A stretch of 25,400 nucleotides of DNA, taken from contig JASLIH010000033.1 of NCBI GenBank assembly GCA_030152105.1, positions 1-25,400 on the forward strand. Reading direction: 5' to 3'. Every line of letters begins with the position of its first letter. Positions within the stretch are counted from its first letter, which is position 1. Below the pieces are notes generated by a model. That model did no database searches. It saw only the letters and a list, made by a program, of their open reading frames with translations, and was not told the DNA's origin. Position numbers and translations under genes: made by a program. Positions 15,221 to 22,879 of the stretch are shown in pieces. The stretch is from Actinomycetes bacterium (lineage in GTDB: Bacteria; Actinomycetota; CALGFH01).

Positions 15221-16084
15221 CGCATGCCGGGGCTCGGACCGGGCCGGGTCGGACCGGGCGGGGTCGGACCGGGCCGGGTCGGACCGGGCGGGGCCAGGGT
15301 GGGCCGGGTCGGGGTGGGAACGGCGGGCGTCGGGGGTGGGGTCGGGAACGGCGCCGAAGCGGCGGTGGCGGCCCTGGTAGACCCGCAGGGCCTCGAACAG
15401 CTCCTGGCGGTTGAAGTCGGGCCACAGGACCGGGGTGAAGTGGAGCTCGGCGTAGGCGATCTGCCAGAGCAGGAAGTTCGAGATCCGGTACTCGTTCGAG
15501 GTGCGGATGAGCAGGTCGACGTCGGGCATGTCGGCCGCCCACAGGCGCCTGGCGATGGCCCGCTCGTCGATGCGGCGGGGGCCGCGGCCCTCGCGGACCT
15601 CGGCGGCCAGGGCCTGGACGGCCCGGGCGAGCTCGTCGCGGCCGCCGTAGTCGAGGGCCACGGCCAGGGTCATGCGGGTGTCGCCGGCGGTGAGGTCCTC
15701 GGCCTCCTCGATGCGGCGGCGGACGTGCGGGGGGATGCGGTCGCGGCGGCCGATGAAGCGGATTCGGACCCCGCGCTCGTGGAGCTCGTGGGAGCGCCGC
15801 ACCAGCAGCGACTCGTTGAAGTTCATCAGGAACCGGACCTCGGCGGCCGGGCGGCGCCAGTTCTCGGTGGAGAAGGCGTACACGGTCAGCCACGACAGCC
15901 CGACGTCCAAGCCCCCCTCGACGGTGTCGAACAGGGCCGCCTCCCCAGCCTCGTGACCCTTGTTGCGGGGCAGGCCCTTGGCCCCGGCCCAGCGGCCGTT
16001 GCCGTCCATCACGATGGCCACGTGATCGGGCACGCCCTTGGGGTCCAGGTCGGGCGGCAGCGCCCGGGGATTGCGGCTCGGCAT
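15176..16084 (-). CDS. uppS: Isoprenyl (undecaprenyl/polyprenyl) diphosphate synthase with repetitive tail
   Basis: This cis-prenyltransferase makes the polyprenyl diphosphate lipid carrier for cell-wall synthesis. The 302-residue protein has catalytic Asp27 in HVAIVMDGNGRWA, FSTENW (71-76), and the diphosphate-binding RTSNEYRISNFLLWQIAYAEL (194-214, Arg194, Arg200, Ser202). The normal core ends near residue 245 (YQGRHRRFG). A Pro/Arg/Asp-rich tail of about 57 residues follows, containing four RSDPA-type pentapeptides, and is absent from typical UppS. Its start codon shares one base with the recO stop (TGATG), so it is translationally coupled to recO. The recO-uppS order is common in actinobacteria. 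Confidence 0.95.
   Translation of the reverse strand: MPSRNPRALPPDLDPKGVPDHVAIVMDGNGRWAGAKGLPRNKGHEAGEAALFDTVEGGLDVGLSWLTVYAFSTENWRRPAAEVRFLMNFNESLLVRRSHELHERGVRIRFIGRRDRIPPHVRRRIEEAEDLTAGDTRMTLAVALDYGGRDELARAVQALAAEVREGRGPRRIDERAIARRLWAADMPDVDLLIRTSNEYRISNFLLWQIAYAELHFTPVLWPDFNRQELFEALRVYQGRHRRFGAVPDPTPDARRSHPDPAHPGPARSDPARSDPARSDPARSEPRHAAPRPAGAGSPGGGA
15231..15290 (-). repeat. 15-bp tandem repeat in the uppS tail
   Basis: Four 15-bp units with core GTCGGACCGGGC run without gaps. The last base alternates C/G, so there is also a 30-bp period. On the coding strand they encode the ARSDP pentapeptide repeats of the UppS tail. Confidence 0.85.
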
Positions 16085-16812
16085 CAGCGGGCCACCAGGG
16101 GGTAGGCACGGAGGCGGCGGTCCAGGTGGTACTCGACGTAGCCCTTGACCAGGGCGCCGGCCTCGCGCCGGGAGGCTGGGGCGGGCTCGGCGCCGGCGGT
16201 GGTGTCCAGGTCGTCGCCGAGCAGGGCGGTCAGCAGGGGCATGGTGTCGGGGTCAAGGGTCGACTCCTCCCCGGTGCGGCAGCGCTCGCACAGCCCGCCG
16301 CCGCGGGCGATCGAGAAGCAGCGCGGCTGCCCCTTGGCCCCACAGCCGGCGCACTCGGCCAGCGCCGGCCGGTACCCCTCCAGCGCCATCAGCTTGAGCA
16401 GGAAGGCGTCGAGCACCACCGACGGGTCGCGGGGGGCGCTGTCCAGGGCCCGCAGGGCCCGGACCAGCAGGAGGTACAGTCGGATGGCGGCCTCGCGCTC
16501 CTGGGCGACCTGGTCGACCGCCTCGAGCATGGCCGCGCCCGCCACCACCCGGTCGTAGTCCTCGCGCAGGGCCCGGAACGGGGTGATGACCTCGGCCTGG
16601 GTGACGATGTCGAGCTCGCGCCCCCGGTACAGCGACAGGTCGACATGGCTGAACGGCTCCAGGCGGCCGCCGAAGCGCGACTTGGTCTTGCGGACCCCCT
16701 TGGCGACCGCCCTGACCTTGCCCTCGCCCTGGGTGAGCAGCACGACGATGCGGTCGGCCTCGCCGAGCTTCCAGGTCCGCAGCACGACGCCCTGCTCGCG
16801 GTAGAGGTTCAT
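16084..16812 (-). CDS. recO: DNA repair protein RecO
   Basis: RecO promotes RecA loading and strand annealing in recombinational repair. The 242-residue protein has the N-terminal OB-fold (YREQGVVLRTWKLGEADRIVVLLTQGEGKVRAVAKGVRKTKSRFGGRLEPF, 4-54). An alpha-helical domain follows, with a zinc site at Cys154/Cys157 and Cys175/Cys178 (CAGCG...LCERC). The ATG at 16812 begins the conserved N-terminus. A TAGACT hexamer lies 7 nt upstream with no properly spaced Shine-Dalgarno, so a leaderless transcript is likely. A 23-residue longer open frame was rejected because it lies in the ABC-F gene and adds no family sequence. The next gene, uppS, overlaps by one base. Confidence 0.95.
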   Translation of the reverse strand: MNLYREQGVVLRTWKLGEADRIVVLLTQGEGKVRAVAKGVRKTKSRFGGRLEPFSHVDLSLYRGRELDIVTQAEVITPFRALREDYDRVVAGAAMLEAVDQVAQEREAAIRLYLLLVRALRALDSAPRDPSVVLDAFLLKLMALEGYRPALAECAGCGAKGQPRCFSIARGGGLCERCRTGEESTLDPDTMPLLTALLGDDLDTTAGAEPAPASRREAGALVKGYVEYHLDRRLRAYPLVAR

Positions 16813-16819
16813 TCCCCTC

Positions 16820-16825
16820 AGTCTA
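16820..16825 (-). promoter_or_regulatory. -10 hexamer for recO-uppS, embedded in the ABC-F stop codon
   Basis: TAGACT on the minus strand: its first three bases are the TAG stop of the ABC-F gene, and the recO ATG begins 7 nt after it. No consensus -35 is visible. Confidence 0.45.
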
Positions 16826-18463
16826 TCCGGGAGCGGCGACCGGCAGGGGTGCCTCGGCCACCTGGCCGGCGACCACCTCAAGGCGCCGGTCCAGGCGCAG
16901 GCCGGCCAGCAGGCGCCGGTCGTGGCTGACCACGACCAGGGTGCCGTCGTAGCCCTGCAGGGCCTGTTCCAGCTCCTCGATGGCGTCCAGGTCCAGGTGG
17001 TTGGTCGGCTCGTCCAGCAGTAGGAGGTTGGTGCCCCGGGCGACCAGCACGGCCAGGCCGGCCCGGGAGCGCTCGCCCGGCGACAGCGCCGCCTCGGGCC
17101 TGCGCAGGTGCTCGGCCCCCAGGTCGAACTTGGCCAGCAGGGACCGCGCCTGCTCGACCGACAGCTCGGTCCGCTCCCGTACCGCGTCCAGCAGGGTCCC
17201 CGGGCCAGGGGTGCGGTCCTGGCCGAGGTGGCCGACGACCACCCCCGACCCGAGCCGGACGGTGCCCTCCTCCGGGTGCAGCTCGCCGGTCAGCAGCCCA
17301 AGCAGGGTCGACTTGCCGGCGCCGTTCGGCCCGGTCAGGGCCAGTCGGTCGCGCCAGTGCAGCTCCAGGTCGACCGGGCCGAGCCGGAAGCCGCCCCGCC
17401 GCACGGTCGCCCCGGCCAGGCGAGCAACGACCTCGCCGCTGCGCCGGCCGGCCTGGAGCGACAGGCGCAGGTCCCAGCCCTCCCAGGGCTTCCCGGGGTC
17501 GCCGAGGCGCTCCAGGCGCCGCTCGATCGCCTTGGCCCTGGTGGCGCCGGCGGTGGCCCGCTCCTTGCGCCGCCCGGCCAGGGCCTTGTCGTTGTCGGTG
17601 CGCCGCTCACCGCGGCGGCTGGCCGCCCACTCGCGCTTCTGGCGGGCCGCCTCCTCCAGCCGCGACCGCTCGGCCCTGGCCTCGTCATAGTCGGCGTAGG
17701 CCTGCTCGCGCCGGCGGCGGCGCTCCTCGACATAGGCGTCGTAGCCGCCGCCGTACTCGGCCAGGCGGCGGGTGTGCAGGTCGAGCTCGGCGATGCGGGT
17801 GGTGGCGGCGGACAGGAAGGCCCGGTCGTGGCTGACCAGCACCACTGGCCGCTCCTCGGTGGCCAGGAACCGCTCCAGGCGGGCCAGTCCGTCAAAGTCG
17901 AGGTTGTTGGTCGGCTCGTCCAGCAGCAGCACGTCGAAGCGGGCGAGCAGGATGGCGGCCAGGCCGGCTTTGACCCGCTGGCCGCCGGACAGCCGGGTCA
18001 GAGGGACCTCGAGCACACCCGGGTCGAGGCCGACGTCGGCGAGCACGCGGGGGGCGCGGGTGTCGTGGTCGTCGCCGCCGAGACCCAGGAACCGGGCCAG
18101 GGCGTCGTCGTAGGCCTCCAGCTCCGCTTGGCCCGGGTGGTCGCCGACGGCCCGCAGGGCGGCCCCCATGGCCACCTCGGCCGTGGCCAGGCCGGTGCGG
18201 CGGCGCAGGTAGGCGGCGGTGGTCTCCTCGCCAAGCGGGTCGGGCTCCTGGGCCAGGTAGCCGACGTTCAGCCCGGGCGGCGAACGCTCGACCGTCCCGG
18301 CCGTCGGGACCTCCAGCCCGGCCAGGCAGCGCAGCAGGGTCGACTTGCCGGCGCCGTTGCGGCCCAGCACGCCGATGCGGCTGGTCCCATCGACGACCAG
18401 GTCGACCGAGTCGAGCACGACCTGGGCACCACGGACCACGGTGAGGCGACGAGCGGCGAGCAT
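16823..18463 (-). CDS. ABC-F family ATPase (ribosome-associated/antibiotic-resistance type)
   Basis: The 546-residue protein has two ABC cassettes and no membrane segments, the hallmark of ABC-F proteins, which act on ribosomes. Cassette 1: Walker A GRNGAGKS (34-41), signature LSGGQ (158-162), Walker B DVLLLDEPTN (177-186). Cassette 2: GPNGAGKST (378-386), a modified signature LSPGE (460-464), LLLLDEPTNHLDL (480-491). The linker (about 230-330) is long, helical and basic (EERRRRREQAYADYDEARAERSRLEE...), the region that reaches the peptidyl-transferase centre in resistance ABC-Fs. The ATG at 18463 is chosen over an earlier in-frame start at 18505. It begins the conserved LAARRLTVVRG strand, and CAGGCT lies 6 nt upstream. 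It ends 10 nt before recO. Confidence 0.92.
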   Translation of the reverse strand: MLAARRLTVVRGAQVVLDSVDLVVDGTSRIGVLGRNGAGKSTLLRCLAGLEVPTAGTVERSPPGLNVGYLAQEPDPLGEETTAAYLRRRTGLATAEVAMGAALRAVGDHPGQAELEAYDDALARFLGLGGDDHDTRAPRVLADVGLDPGVLEVPLTRLSGGQRVKAGLAAILLARFDVLLLDEPTNNLDFDGLARLERFLATEERPVVLVSHDRAFLSAATTRIAELDLHTRRLAEYGGGYDAYVEERRRRREQAYADYDEARAERSRLEEAARQKREWAASRRGERRTDNDKALAGRRKERATAGATRAKAIERRLERLGDPGKPWEGWDLRLSLQAGRRSGEVVARLAGATVRRGGFRLGPVDLELHWRDRLALTGPNGAGKSTLLGLLTGELHPEEGTVRLGSGVVVGHLGQDRTPGPGTLLDAVRERTELSVEQARSLLAKFDLGAEHLRRPEAALSPGERSRAGLAVLVARGTNLLLLDEPTNHLDLDAIEELEQALQGYDGTLVVVSHDRRLLAGLRLDRRLEVVAGQVAEAPLPVAAPG

Positions 18464-18469
18464 GCCCCC

Positions 18470-18475
18470 AGCCTG
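18470..18475 (-). promoter_or_regulatory. Possible -10 hexamer of the ABC-F gene
   Basis: CAGGCT on the minus strand lies 6 nt before the ATG at 18463, the same geometry as other putative leaderless starts in this window. The first base deviates from TANNNT, so confidence is low. Confidence 0.3.
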
Positions 18476-18529
18476 GCACGGGTCGGGGGCAGCCCGCAGC
18501 AGCAATGCCGCCCCGGGCCGGGTGAGGGG

Positions 18530-18709
18530 TCAGATGGGGCGGGCGGCGAGGGCCTTTGCCCGGCGGAACAGCGTGGCGAACCGGCGGGGTGTGGGCGCCG
18601 AGGACGGCTGGGGGTCGGGCGGGGCGTCGGCCACCTGGCGCTCGACCCGGGGGCCGGAGGCGGCGCGGGCGTCCTGGAGCAGGCTGAGGGGGATGAGGGC
18701 GTGGCGCAT
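18530..18709 (-). CDS. Small 59-aa hypothetical protein
   Basis: A short open frame encodes MRHALIPLSLLQDARAA..., a Pro/Ala-rich middle (QVADAPPDPQPSSAPT) and a basic, helical C-terminus (RRFATLFRRAKALAARPI). It has a textbook ribosome-binding site, GAGGAG at 18716-18721, 6 nt before the ATG. It lies 66 nt upstream of the ABC-F start on the same strand and diverges from the cNMP-ALDH gene. I do not recognise a family. The amphipathic N- and C-terminal ends could bind membrane or RNA, but this is speculation. Confidence rests on the strong ribosome-binding site. Confidence 0.55.
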   Translation of the reverse strand: MRHALIPLSLLQDARAASGPRVERQVADAPPDPQPSSAPTPRRFATLFRRAKALAARPI

Positions 18710-18800
18710 GGCGGGCTCCTCGCTGGCGTGACCTCGTTGGTTGCCTGCTCAGCATGACCGGCGGGGTCGTTGCTGACGGTGCCGCCGGTCACCGGCCGGG

Positions 18801-18816
18801 TGTGACGTCCGGCACT
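18801..18816. promoter_or_regulatory. CRP-like palindrome upstream of the cNMP-ALDH gene
   Basis: TGTGA-N6-GCACT matches 8 of 10 positions of the CRP consensus TGTGA-N6-TCACA. Its centre is near -45 relative to the promoter proposed at 18819-18847, a normal activator position. Confidence 0.35.
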
Positions 18817-18818
18817 CC

Positions 18819-18847
18819 TTGCCCCGGCGGGCGGCGGGGGCCAAGCT
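18819..18847 (+). promoter_or_regulatory. Possible promoter of the cNMP-ALDH gene
   Basis: TTGCCC (18819-18824), 17-nt spacer and CAAGCT (18842-18847). Both hexamers are imperfect, which would suit an activator-dependent promoter. The leader of about 24 nt contains AAGGAGG. Confidence 0.35.
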
Positions 18848-18877
18848 CAACCTGTCCCGCCAGAAGGAGGCGACCCG

Positions 18878-20638
18878 ATGCAGGTCCAGCCAGAGCTCGC
18901 CGTCCTCGGTGTGACCGACCCGGCCCGGCTGGGCCCGTACCTGGAGCGCCGGCGCTACGCCAGGGGCGAACCCATCCTGGCCCAGGGGACCAGCGGCACC
19001 GAGTGCTACCTGATCGCCGAGGGTGAGGTCCGGCTGGAGGTCGAGCGGCCGGACTTCGACTCCGACGGGGTCATCGCCTACCTGGGGCCGGGCATGCTCT
19101 GCGGCGAGTTCAGCCTGCTCGACGGCCGGCCCCGCTCGGCCAGCGCCTACGCCAACACCGAGGTGACCGCCCTGGCCCTCTCCGAGGCCAGCCTCGGCCG
19201 GCTGTGCCGCGACGACCCGCCGACCGGGCTGGCCGTGCTGCGAGCGCTGGGCCGCGACGCCGCCGCCAAGGCCAGGGAGACCCGTCGCCACCTGGAGGAG
19301 TACGTCTTCGCGGCCGACATCGACCCGGCCGTCGACGCGGCCGTGGCCCGGGCCGTCGCCGCCCAGGTGGTGCTCGCCGGCTGGCCCGAGGCGCGGGTCG
19401 AGGCGCTGCTGGACGCCATCGCCGGGGCCGTGGCCGGCCAGGCCGAGGAGCTGGCCGCGGCCACCGTTGCCGAGACCGGGATCGGCAACGTCGCCGACAA
19501 GACCTTCAAGAACCGCTTCGCCAGCCTCGAGGTGAACCGGGCCCTGCAGGGCCGGCCGGGGATCGGCCCGCGGCCACCTGATGACCGCGGGGTGACCGAG
19601 ATCGCCAGCCCGATGGGGGTGGTGCTCGGGCTCATCCCGATGACCAACCCGGTGGCCACCCTGGTGTTCAAGACCCTGATCTGCCTCAAGGCCCGCAACG
19701 CCCTGATCGTCAGCCACCATCCGGCCGCCGCCGGCGTCGGGGCCCGCACGGTGGCGCTGGTGGCGGGCGTCCTGGCCGAGCACCAGGCGCCGGTGGACCT
19801 GCTCCAGTCGGTCGAGCGGGCCAGCCGCACCAGGACCGCCATGTTCATGCGCCACCCGCAGGTGTCGCTGATCCTGGCCACCGGGGGCACGGCCATGGTC
19901 CGGGCCGCCTACAGCTCGGGCACCCCCGCCATCGGCGTCGGCTCGGGCAACGTGCCCGCCCTGGTCTGCGCCGACGCCGACCCGGTGGCGGCGGCCGCCG
20001 CGGTGGTCGAGAGCAAGGCCTTCGACCACGGCATCATCTGCGGCTCCGAGGACAACCTGGTCGTCGAGGCGAACGTCGCCGGGCCGTTCCAGGCCGCGCT
20101 GGAGCGGGCCGGGGCGGCCGTGTGCACGCCGGAGGAGACGGCCAGGGTGGCCGCCGCCGCGTTCGACCCCGACGGGCACCTGCGCCGCGAGGTCCTCGGC
20201 CAGCCGGCGTCGGCGATCGCCGACGCGGCCGGGGTCCGGCGTGACGGGCCGGTCCGGGTGCTGGTCCTGCCCCTGAGCATGGACCAGCTCGACGGCCCCC
20301 TGGGCCGGGAGAAGCTGGCCCCGCTGCTGTCGCTGTTCACCGTCGACGGGACCGGGCAGGGCGTCGAGGTCTGCAAGCGGCTGCTGGCCAACCAGGGCGC
20401 CGGCCACACCGCGGTGATCCACACCGGCGACCAGGCGCTGCAGCAGCGGTTCGCCGAGGAGGTCCCGGCAAGCCGGGTCCTGGTCAACGGCCCGGCCAGC
20501 CACGGCTGCATCGGCGTCGGCAACGGCCTGACCCCGTCGCTGACCCTGGGCTGCGGCACCTTCGGCGGCAACTCCACCACCGACAACGTGACCTACACCA
20601 ACCTGCTGAACGTCAAGCGGCTGGCCCGGCCGGTGTAG
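18878..20638 (+). CDS. Cyclic-nucleotide-binding domain fused to CoA-acylating aldehyde dehydrogenase
   Basis: Residues about 8-125 form a cNMP-binding beta-roll (RRRYARGEPILAQGTSGTECYLIAEGEVRLEVE). Its phosphate-binding cassette is CGEFSLLDGRPRSASA (75-90), with Glu77 for the ribose and Arg86 for the cyclic phosphate. Residues about 148-586 are an acylating ALDH of the AdhE/EutE/PduP type: VLGLIPMTNPVATLVFK (249-265), ATGGTAMV (334-341), GSGNVP (355-360) and catalytic Cys388 in FDHGIICGSEDNLVVE. This class converts acetaldehyde or a similar aldehyde plus CoA and NAD to acyl-CoA. The fusion implies allosteric control by cAMP or cGMP. AAGGAGG (18864-18870) lies 7 nt before the ATG. No alcohol dehydrogenase half follows, unlike AdhE. 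Domain calls are firm; regulation is inferred. Confidence 0.93.
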   Translation: MQVQPELAVLGVTDPARLGPYLERRRYARGEPILAQGTSGTECYLIAEGEVRLEVERPDFDSDGVIAYLGPGMLCGEFSLLDGRPRSASAYANTEVTALALSEASLGRLCRDDPPTGLAVLRALGRDAAAKARETRRHLEEYVFAADIDPAVDAAVARAVAAQVVLAGWPEARVEALLDAIAGAVAGQAEELAAATVAETGIGNVADKTFKNRFASLEVNRALQGRPGIGPRPPDDRGVTEIASPMGVVLGLIPMTNPVATLVFKTLICLKARNALIVSHHPAAAGVGARTVALVAGVLAEHQAPVDLLQSVERASRTRTAMFMRHPQVSLILATGGTAMVRAAYSSGTPAIGVGSGNVPALVCADADPVAAAAAVVESKAFDHGIICGSEDNLVVEANVAGPFQAALERAGAAVCTPEETARVAAAAFDPDGHLRREVLGQPASAIADAAGVRRDGPVRVLVLPLSMDQLDGPLGREKLAPLLSLFTVDGTGQGVEVCKRLLANQGAGHTAVIHTGDQALQQRFAEEVPASRVLVNGPASHGCIGVGNGLTPSLTLGCGTFGGNSTTDNVTYTNLLNVKRLARPV

Positions 20639-20777
20639 CGCCGCCGCCAGGTTCCGCCGGCGCACCGGTTGGCTTCATCCGATCCTTGCCCTGGTGTAAC
20701 CGGATCGCAACCGCCGTCGGGCAGTCTTTGTGAACGTACGCACATGCTTTGACCCAACATTGGAGCGAGATCACCTG
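20639..20777. other. Intergenic region between cNMP-ALDH and HAD genes
   Basis: It holds a weak hairpin just after the stop (GCGCCG 20638-20643 with CGGCGC 20658-20663, 14-nt loop, no U-tract) that might act as a terminator. It also holds the CRP-like palindrome at 20729-20744. I found no convincing -35/-10 pair. Confidence 0.35.
20729..20744. promoter_or_regulatory. CRP-like palindrome upstream of the HAD gene
   Basis: TGTGA-ACGTAC-GCACA matches 9 of 10 positions of TGTGA-N6-TCACA, the site bound by CRP including the mycobacterial protein. It lies 33 nt before the chosen ATG at 20778. The longer in-frame GTG at 20730 would start inside it. Confidence 0.5.
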
Positions 20778-21608
20778 ATGACCACCAGCCGACCCGCGAT
20801 CAAGAACTACCTGATGGACATGGACGGGGTGCTGGTCCGCGAGGAGCGGCTGATCCCCGGGGCCGACCTGTTCGTCAAGCGCCTGGAGCAGACCGGGCAC
20901 CGGTTCCTGCTGCTGACCAACAACAGCATCTACACCCCGCGCGACCTGGCCGCCCGCCTGGCCCTGACCGGCCTGGAGGTGCCGGAGACGGCCATCTGGA
21001 CCTCGGCCCTGGCCACGGCCAGGTTCCTCGACACCCAGCGGCCTCAGGGGACCGCCTATGTGCTCGGCGAGGCCGGGCTGACCACCGCCCTGCACCAGGT
21101 CGGCTACGTGCTCACCGAGCGCGAGCCCGACTACGTGGTCGTCGGGGAGACCCGGGCCTACAGCCAGCAGGCGATCACCAGGGCGATCCGGCTGATCGCC
21201 TCCGGGGCCCGCTTCATCGCCACCAACCCCGACCCGACCGGCCCGTCCCCCGCCGGCCCCCAGCCGGCCACCGGGGCCGTGGCCGCCCTCATCTCCAAGG
21301 CCACCGGGGTCCGCCCCTACTTCGTGGGCAAGCCCAACCCACTGATGATGCGCGAGGCCCTGCGGGCCATCGACGCCCACACCGACTCGACGGTGATGAT
21401 CGGCGACCGGATGGACACCGACATCGTCGCCGGGATCGAGGCCGGCCTCCAGACCATCCTGGTCCTGTCCGGCATCACCGGCCGCGAGGAGGCCCAGCGG
21501 TTCCCGTTCCTGCCCACGCGGATCGTGGACTCGGTGGCCGACCTGGTCGAGGGCGTGCCCGACCCGGAGGGTCAGCTGGGACGGTCGAGCCAGAACGGGC
21601 TGGCGTAG
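20778..21608 (+). CDS. HAD-IIA (NagD-like) phosphatase
   Basis: The 276-residue protein has the four HAD motifs: [11 protein letters not shown] with nucleophile Asp14 and acid/base Asp16; II, LLLTNNS (Thr47); III, Lys185 in [25 protein letters not shown] with Asp210 and Asp215. The cap is the IIA type between motifs II and III. Relatives hydrolyse nucleoside monophosphates, sugar phosphates, glycerol phosphate or p-nitrophenyl phosphate. The ATG at 20778 directly precedes the conserved start; a 16-residue longer frame was rejected. It follows the cNMP-ALDH gene by 139 nt and carries a CRP-like site upstream. Its 3' end overlaps the convergent PHP gene by 37 nt. Confidence 0.9.
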   Translation: MTTSRPAIKNYLMDMDGVLVREERLIPGADLFVKRLEQTGHRFLLLTNNSIYTPRDLAARLALTGLEVPETAIWTSALATARFLDTQRPQGTAYVLGEAGLTTALHQVGYVLTEREPDYVVVGETRAYSQQAITRAIRLIASGARFIATNPDPTGPSPAGPQPATGAVAALISKATGVRPYFVGKPNPLMMREALRAIDAHTDSTVMIGDRMDTDIVAGIEAGLQTILVLSGITGREEAQRFPFLPTRIVDSVADLVEGVPDPEGQLGRSSQNGLA

Positions 21609-22771
21609 GCGATGGCCCGGCCCTGGCGGGCCCACTCGCCGGTGGCCCGCGGGTCGGCCGGCTCGGCGGGGTCGGTGACCCGCAGCACCACCCAGTCGCC
21701 GTCGGCCGGGTCGAGCTCGAGGTCCAGGGTCACCACCGGCTCCCGCGGGCCGGGCACGGCGACCTCCACGGCCGCGGCCTGGGCCGGCAGCCGCTCGGAG
21801 GGCCGCAGCACCTGGAGGCCGAGCCGCCGGCCCTCCCAGGCCTCGCCCCGAGCCAGGTCGACCTCGATCCGCACCGGGCCGCCGGGGTGGGCCACGGCGG
21901 TGCCCATGCGGGCCCGCTCTCCCGGCCCCCCGGCCGCCCCGGCCAGCGAGGTCAGGGCGGCGTCCAGGCGCAGGCCCTTGACCCGGCTGGCGAAGAACCG
22001 CCTGGCGGCCAGCGCCTCCAGCACCCCGGCCCTGGTCAGCTCGCGCAGCCAGAGCCCGGCCCGACCCTTGCCCTCGGGGTTGCCCCAGTCGGGGCCGTGC
22101 TCATCGGTCACCCCCAGCAGCCCGACCCGCCAGCCGGCGTTGAGGCACTGGTTGAGCGGCGACTGGAGGCCACGGTCGTTGTCTTTGAGCAGGTAGTCCT
22201 CGAGCTTGTTGAACATCTCCAGGCTGACCAGGCGATGGGCCATGGCCGGCCGGTAGCCGAAGCCGCCGAAGCGCAGCCGGCCGGTGCCAGGATGGTTGAA
22301 CCCGGCCAGGCCGTCGTCGCCGCGGGTCTCCAGCCAGCGCCAGAACCGGCCCATGGTGGGGGCGGTGCGCAGCGGGTCGGTGAAGCGCTGGCTGTTCCAG
22401 ACGTTCATGTGGCCGTAGGCGGCGTGCGACCACTCGAACCCGTGCAGGGCCACGAACGCCCCGTCGTCGTTGGCCGCCTCGGCCAGGGCGTTGGTCTCCC
22501 GCCAGGCCCGCTGGTCGATCCCGGTCCAGCCGGGCGCCTTGGTCAGGTCGAGGAACAGCGACGCCCAGCGGCTGTGGTCGGTGAGGGCGGCCACGTCGAG
22601 CCCGGCCGCCCGCATGGACCCGAAGGCCAGCCGCGGGTCGCCGGCCCCGTCCGACAGCCAGGTGTGGTTGTGGAGGTCGGCGTGGGCCAGCCACGAACCC
22701 GGGAACAGCCGCGACGCCCGGCTCGTCCCCCAGGCGTCGGGCAGCTCCAGGCGTTCGGACGGCGGCCGCAT
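21572..22771 (-). CDS. PHP-domain metallohydrolase (CehA/McbA-like)
   Basis: The 399-residue protein has PHP metal-binding motifs in order: His34/His36 ([12 protein letters not shown]), Asp65-His66 (ALTDHSRW), Glu113 (LHGFEWSH), His121, His160 (GFNHPGTG) and Asp223/His225 (GVTDEHG). This matches the CehA/McbA type of trinuclear metal phosphoesterase/esterase found in many environmental bacteria. The C-terminal part (about 285-399) is beta-rich ([24 protein letters not shown]...[22 protein letters not shown]) and may bind substrate. No signal peptide is seen. TATCGT lies 6 nt before the ATG, without a Shine-Dalgarno, so a leaderless transcript is likely. Substrate unknown. Confidence 0.85.
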   Translation of the reverse strand: MRPPSERLELPDAWGTSRASRLFPGSWLAHADLHNHTWLSDGAGDPRLAFGSMRAAGLDVAALTDHSRWASLFLDLTKAPGWTGIDQRAWRETNALAEAANDDGAFVALHGFEWSHAAYGHMNVWNSQRFTDPLRTAPTMGRFWRWLETRGDDGLAGFNHPGTGRLRFGGFGYRPAMAHRLVSLEMFNKLEDYLLKDNDRGLQSPLNQCLNAGWRVGLLGVTDEHGPDWGNPEGKGRAGLWLRELTRAGVLEALAARRFFASRVKGLRLDAALTSLAGAAGGPGERARMGTAVAHPGGPVRIEVDLARGEAWEGRRLGLQVLRPSERLPAQAAAVEVAVPGPREPVVTLDLELDPADGDWVVLRVTDPAEPADPRATGEWARQGRAIAYASPFWLDRPS

Positions 22772-22777
22772 GCCTGA

Positions 22778-22783
22778 ACGATA
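22778..22783 (-). promoter_or_regulatory. -10 hexamer of the PHP gene (leaderless geometry)
   Basis: TATCGT on the minus strand, followed by TCAGGC and the ATG at 22771. No consensus -35 is seen. Confidence 0.45.
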
Positions 22784-22811
22784 TCGCGACCCGGCGCCTG
22801 ATCCGCACGCA

Positions 22812-22830
22812 CTGTCTGCCAGTCGGACAG
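22812..22830. promoter_or_regulatory. Hyphenated palindrome between divergent PHP and SDR genes
   Basis: CTGTC-N9-GACAG lies upstream of both putative -10 hexamers (29 nt from one, 38 nt from the other). It may be an operator for a dimeric regulator, but five-base arms are weak evidence. Confidence 0.25.
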
Positions 22831-22867
22831 AGTTGCCGCCGCCACCACCGCGGTGATCCGGTTCCGG

Positions 22868-22873
22868 TAGCCT
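22868..22873 (+). promoter_or_regulatory. -10 hexamer of the SDR gene (leaderless geometry)
   Basis: TAGCCT followed by CCCCGG and the GTG at 22880. Transcription would start at the GTG. There is no ribosome-binding purine tract. Confidence 0.5.
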
Positions 22874-22879
22874 CCCCGG

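Noticed and set aside
22812..22830. SOS/LexA box between PHP and SDR
   Set aside because: CTGTC-N9-GACAG does not fit the actinobacterial LexA consensus (TCGAAC-type) and lacks the CTGT-N8-ACAG spacing, so it is kept only as a weak unspecified palindrome.
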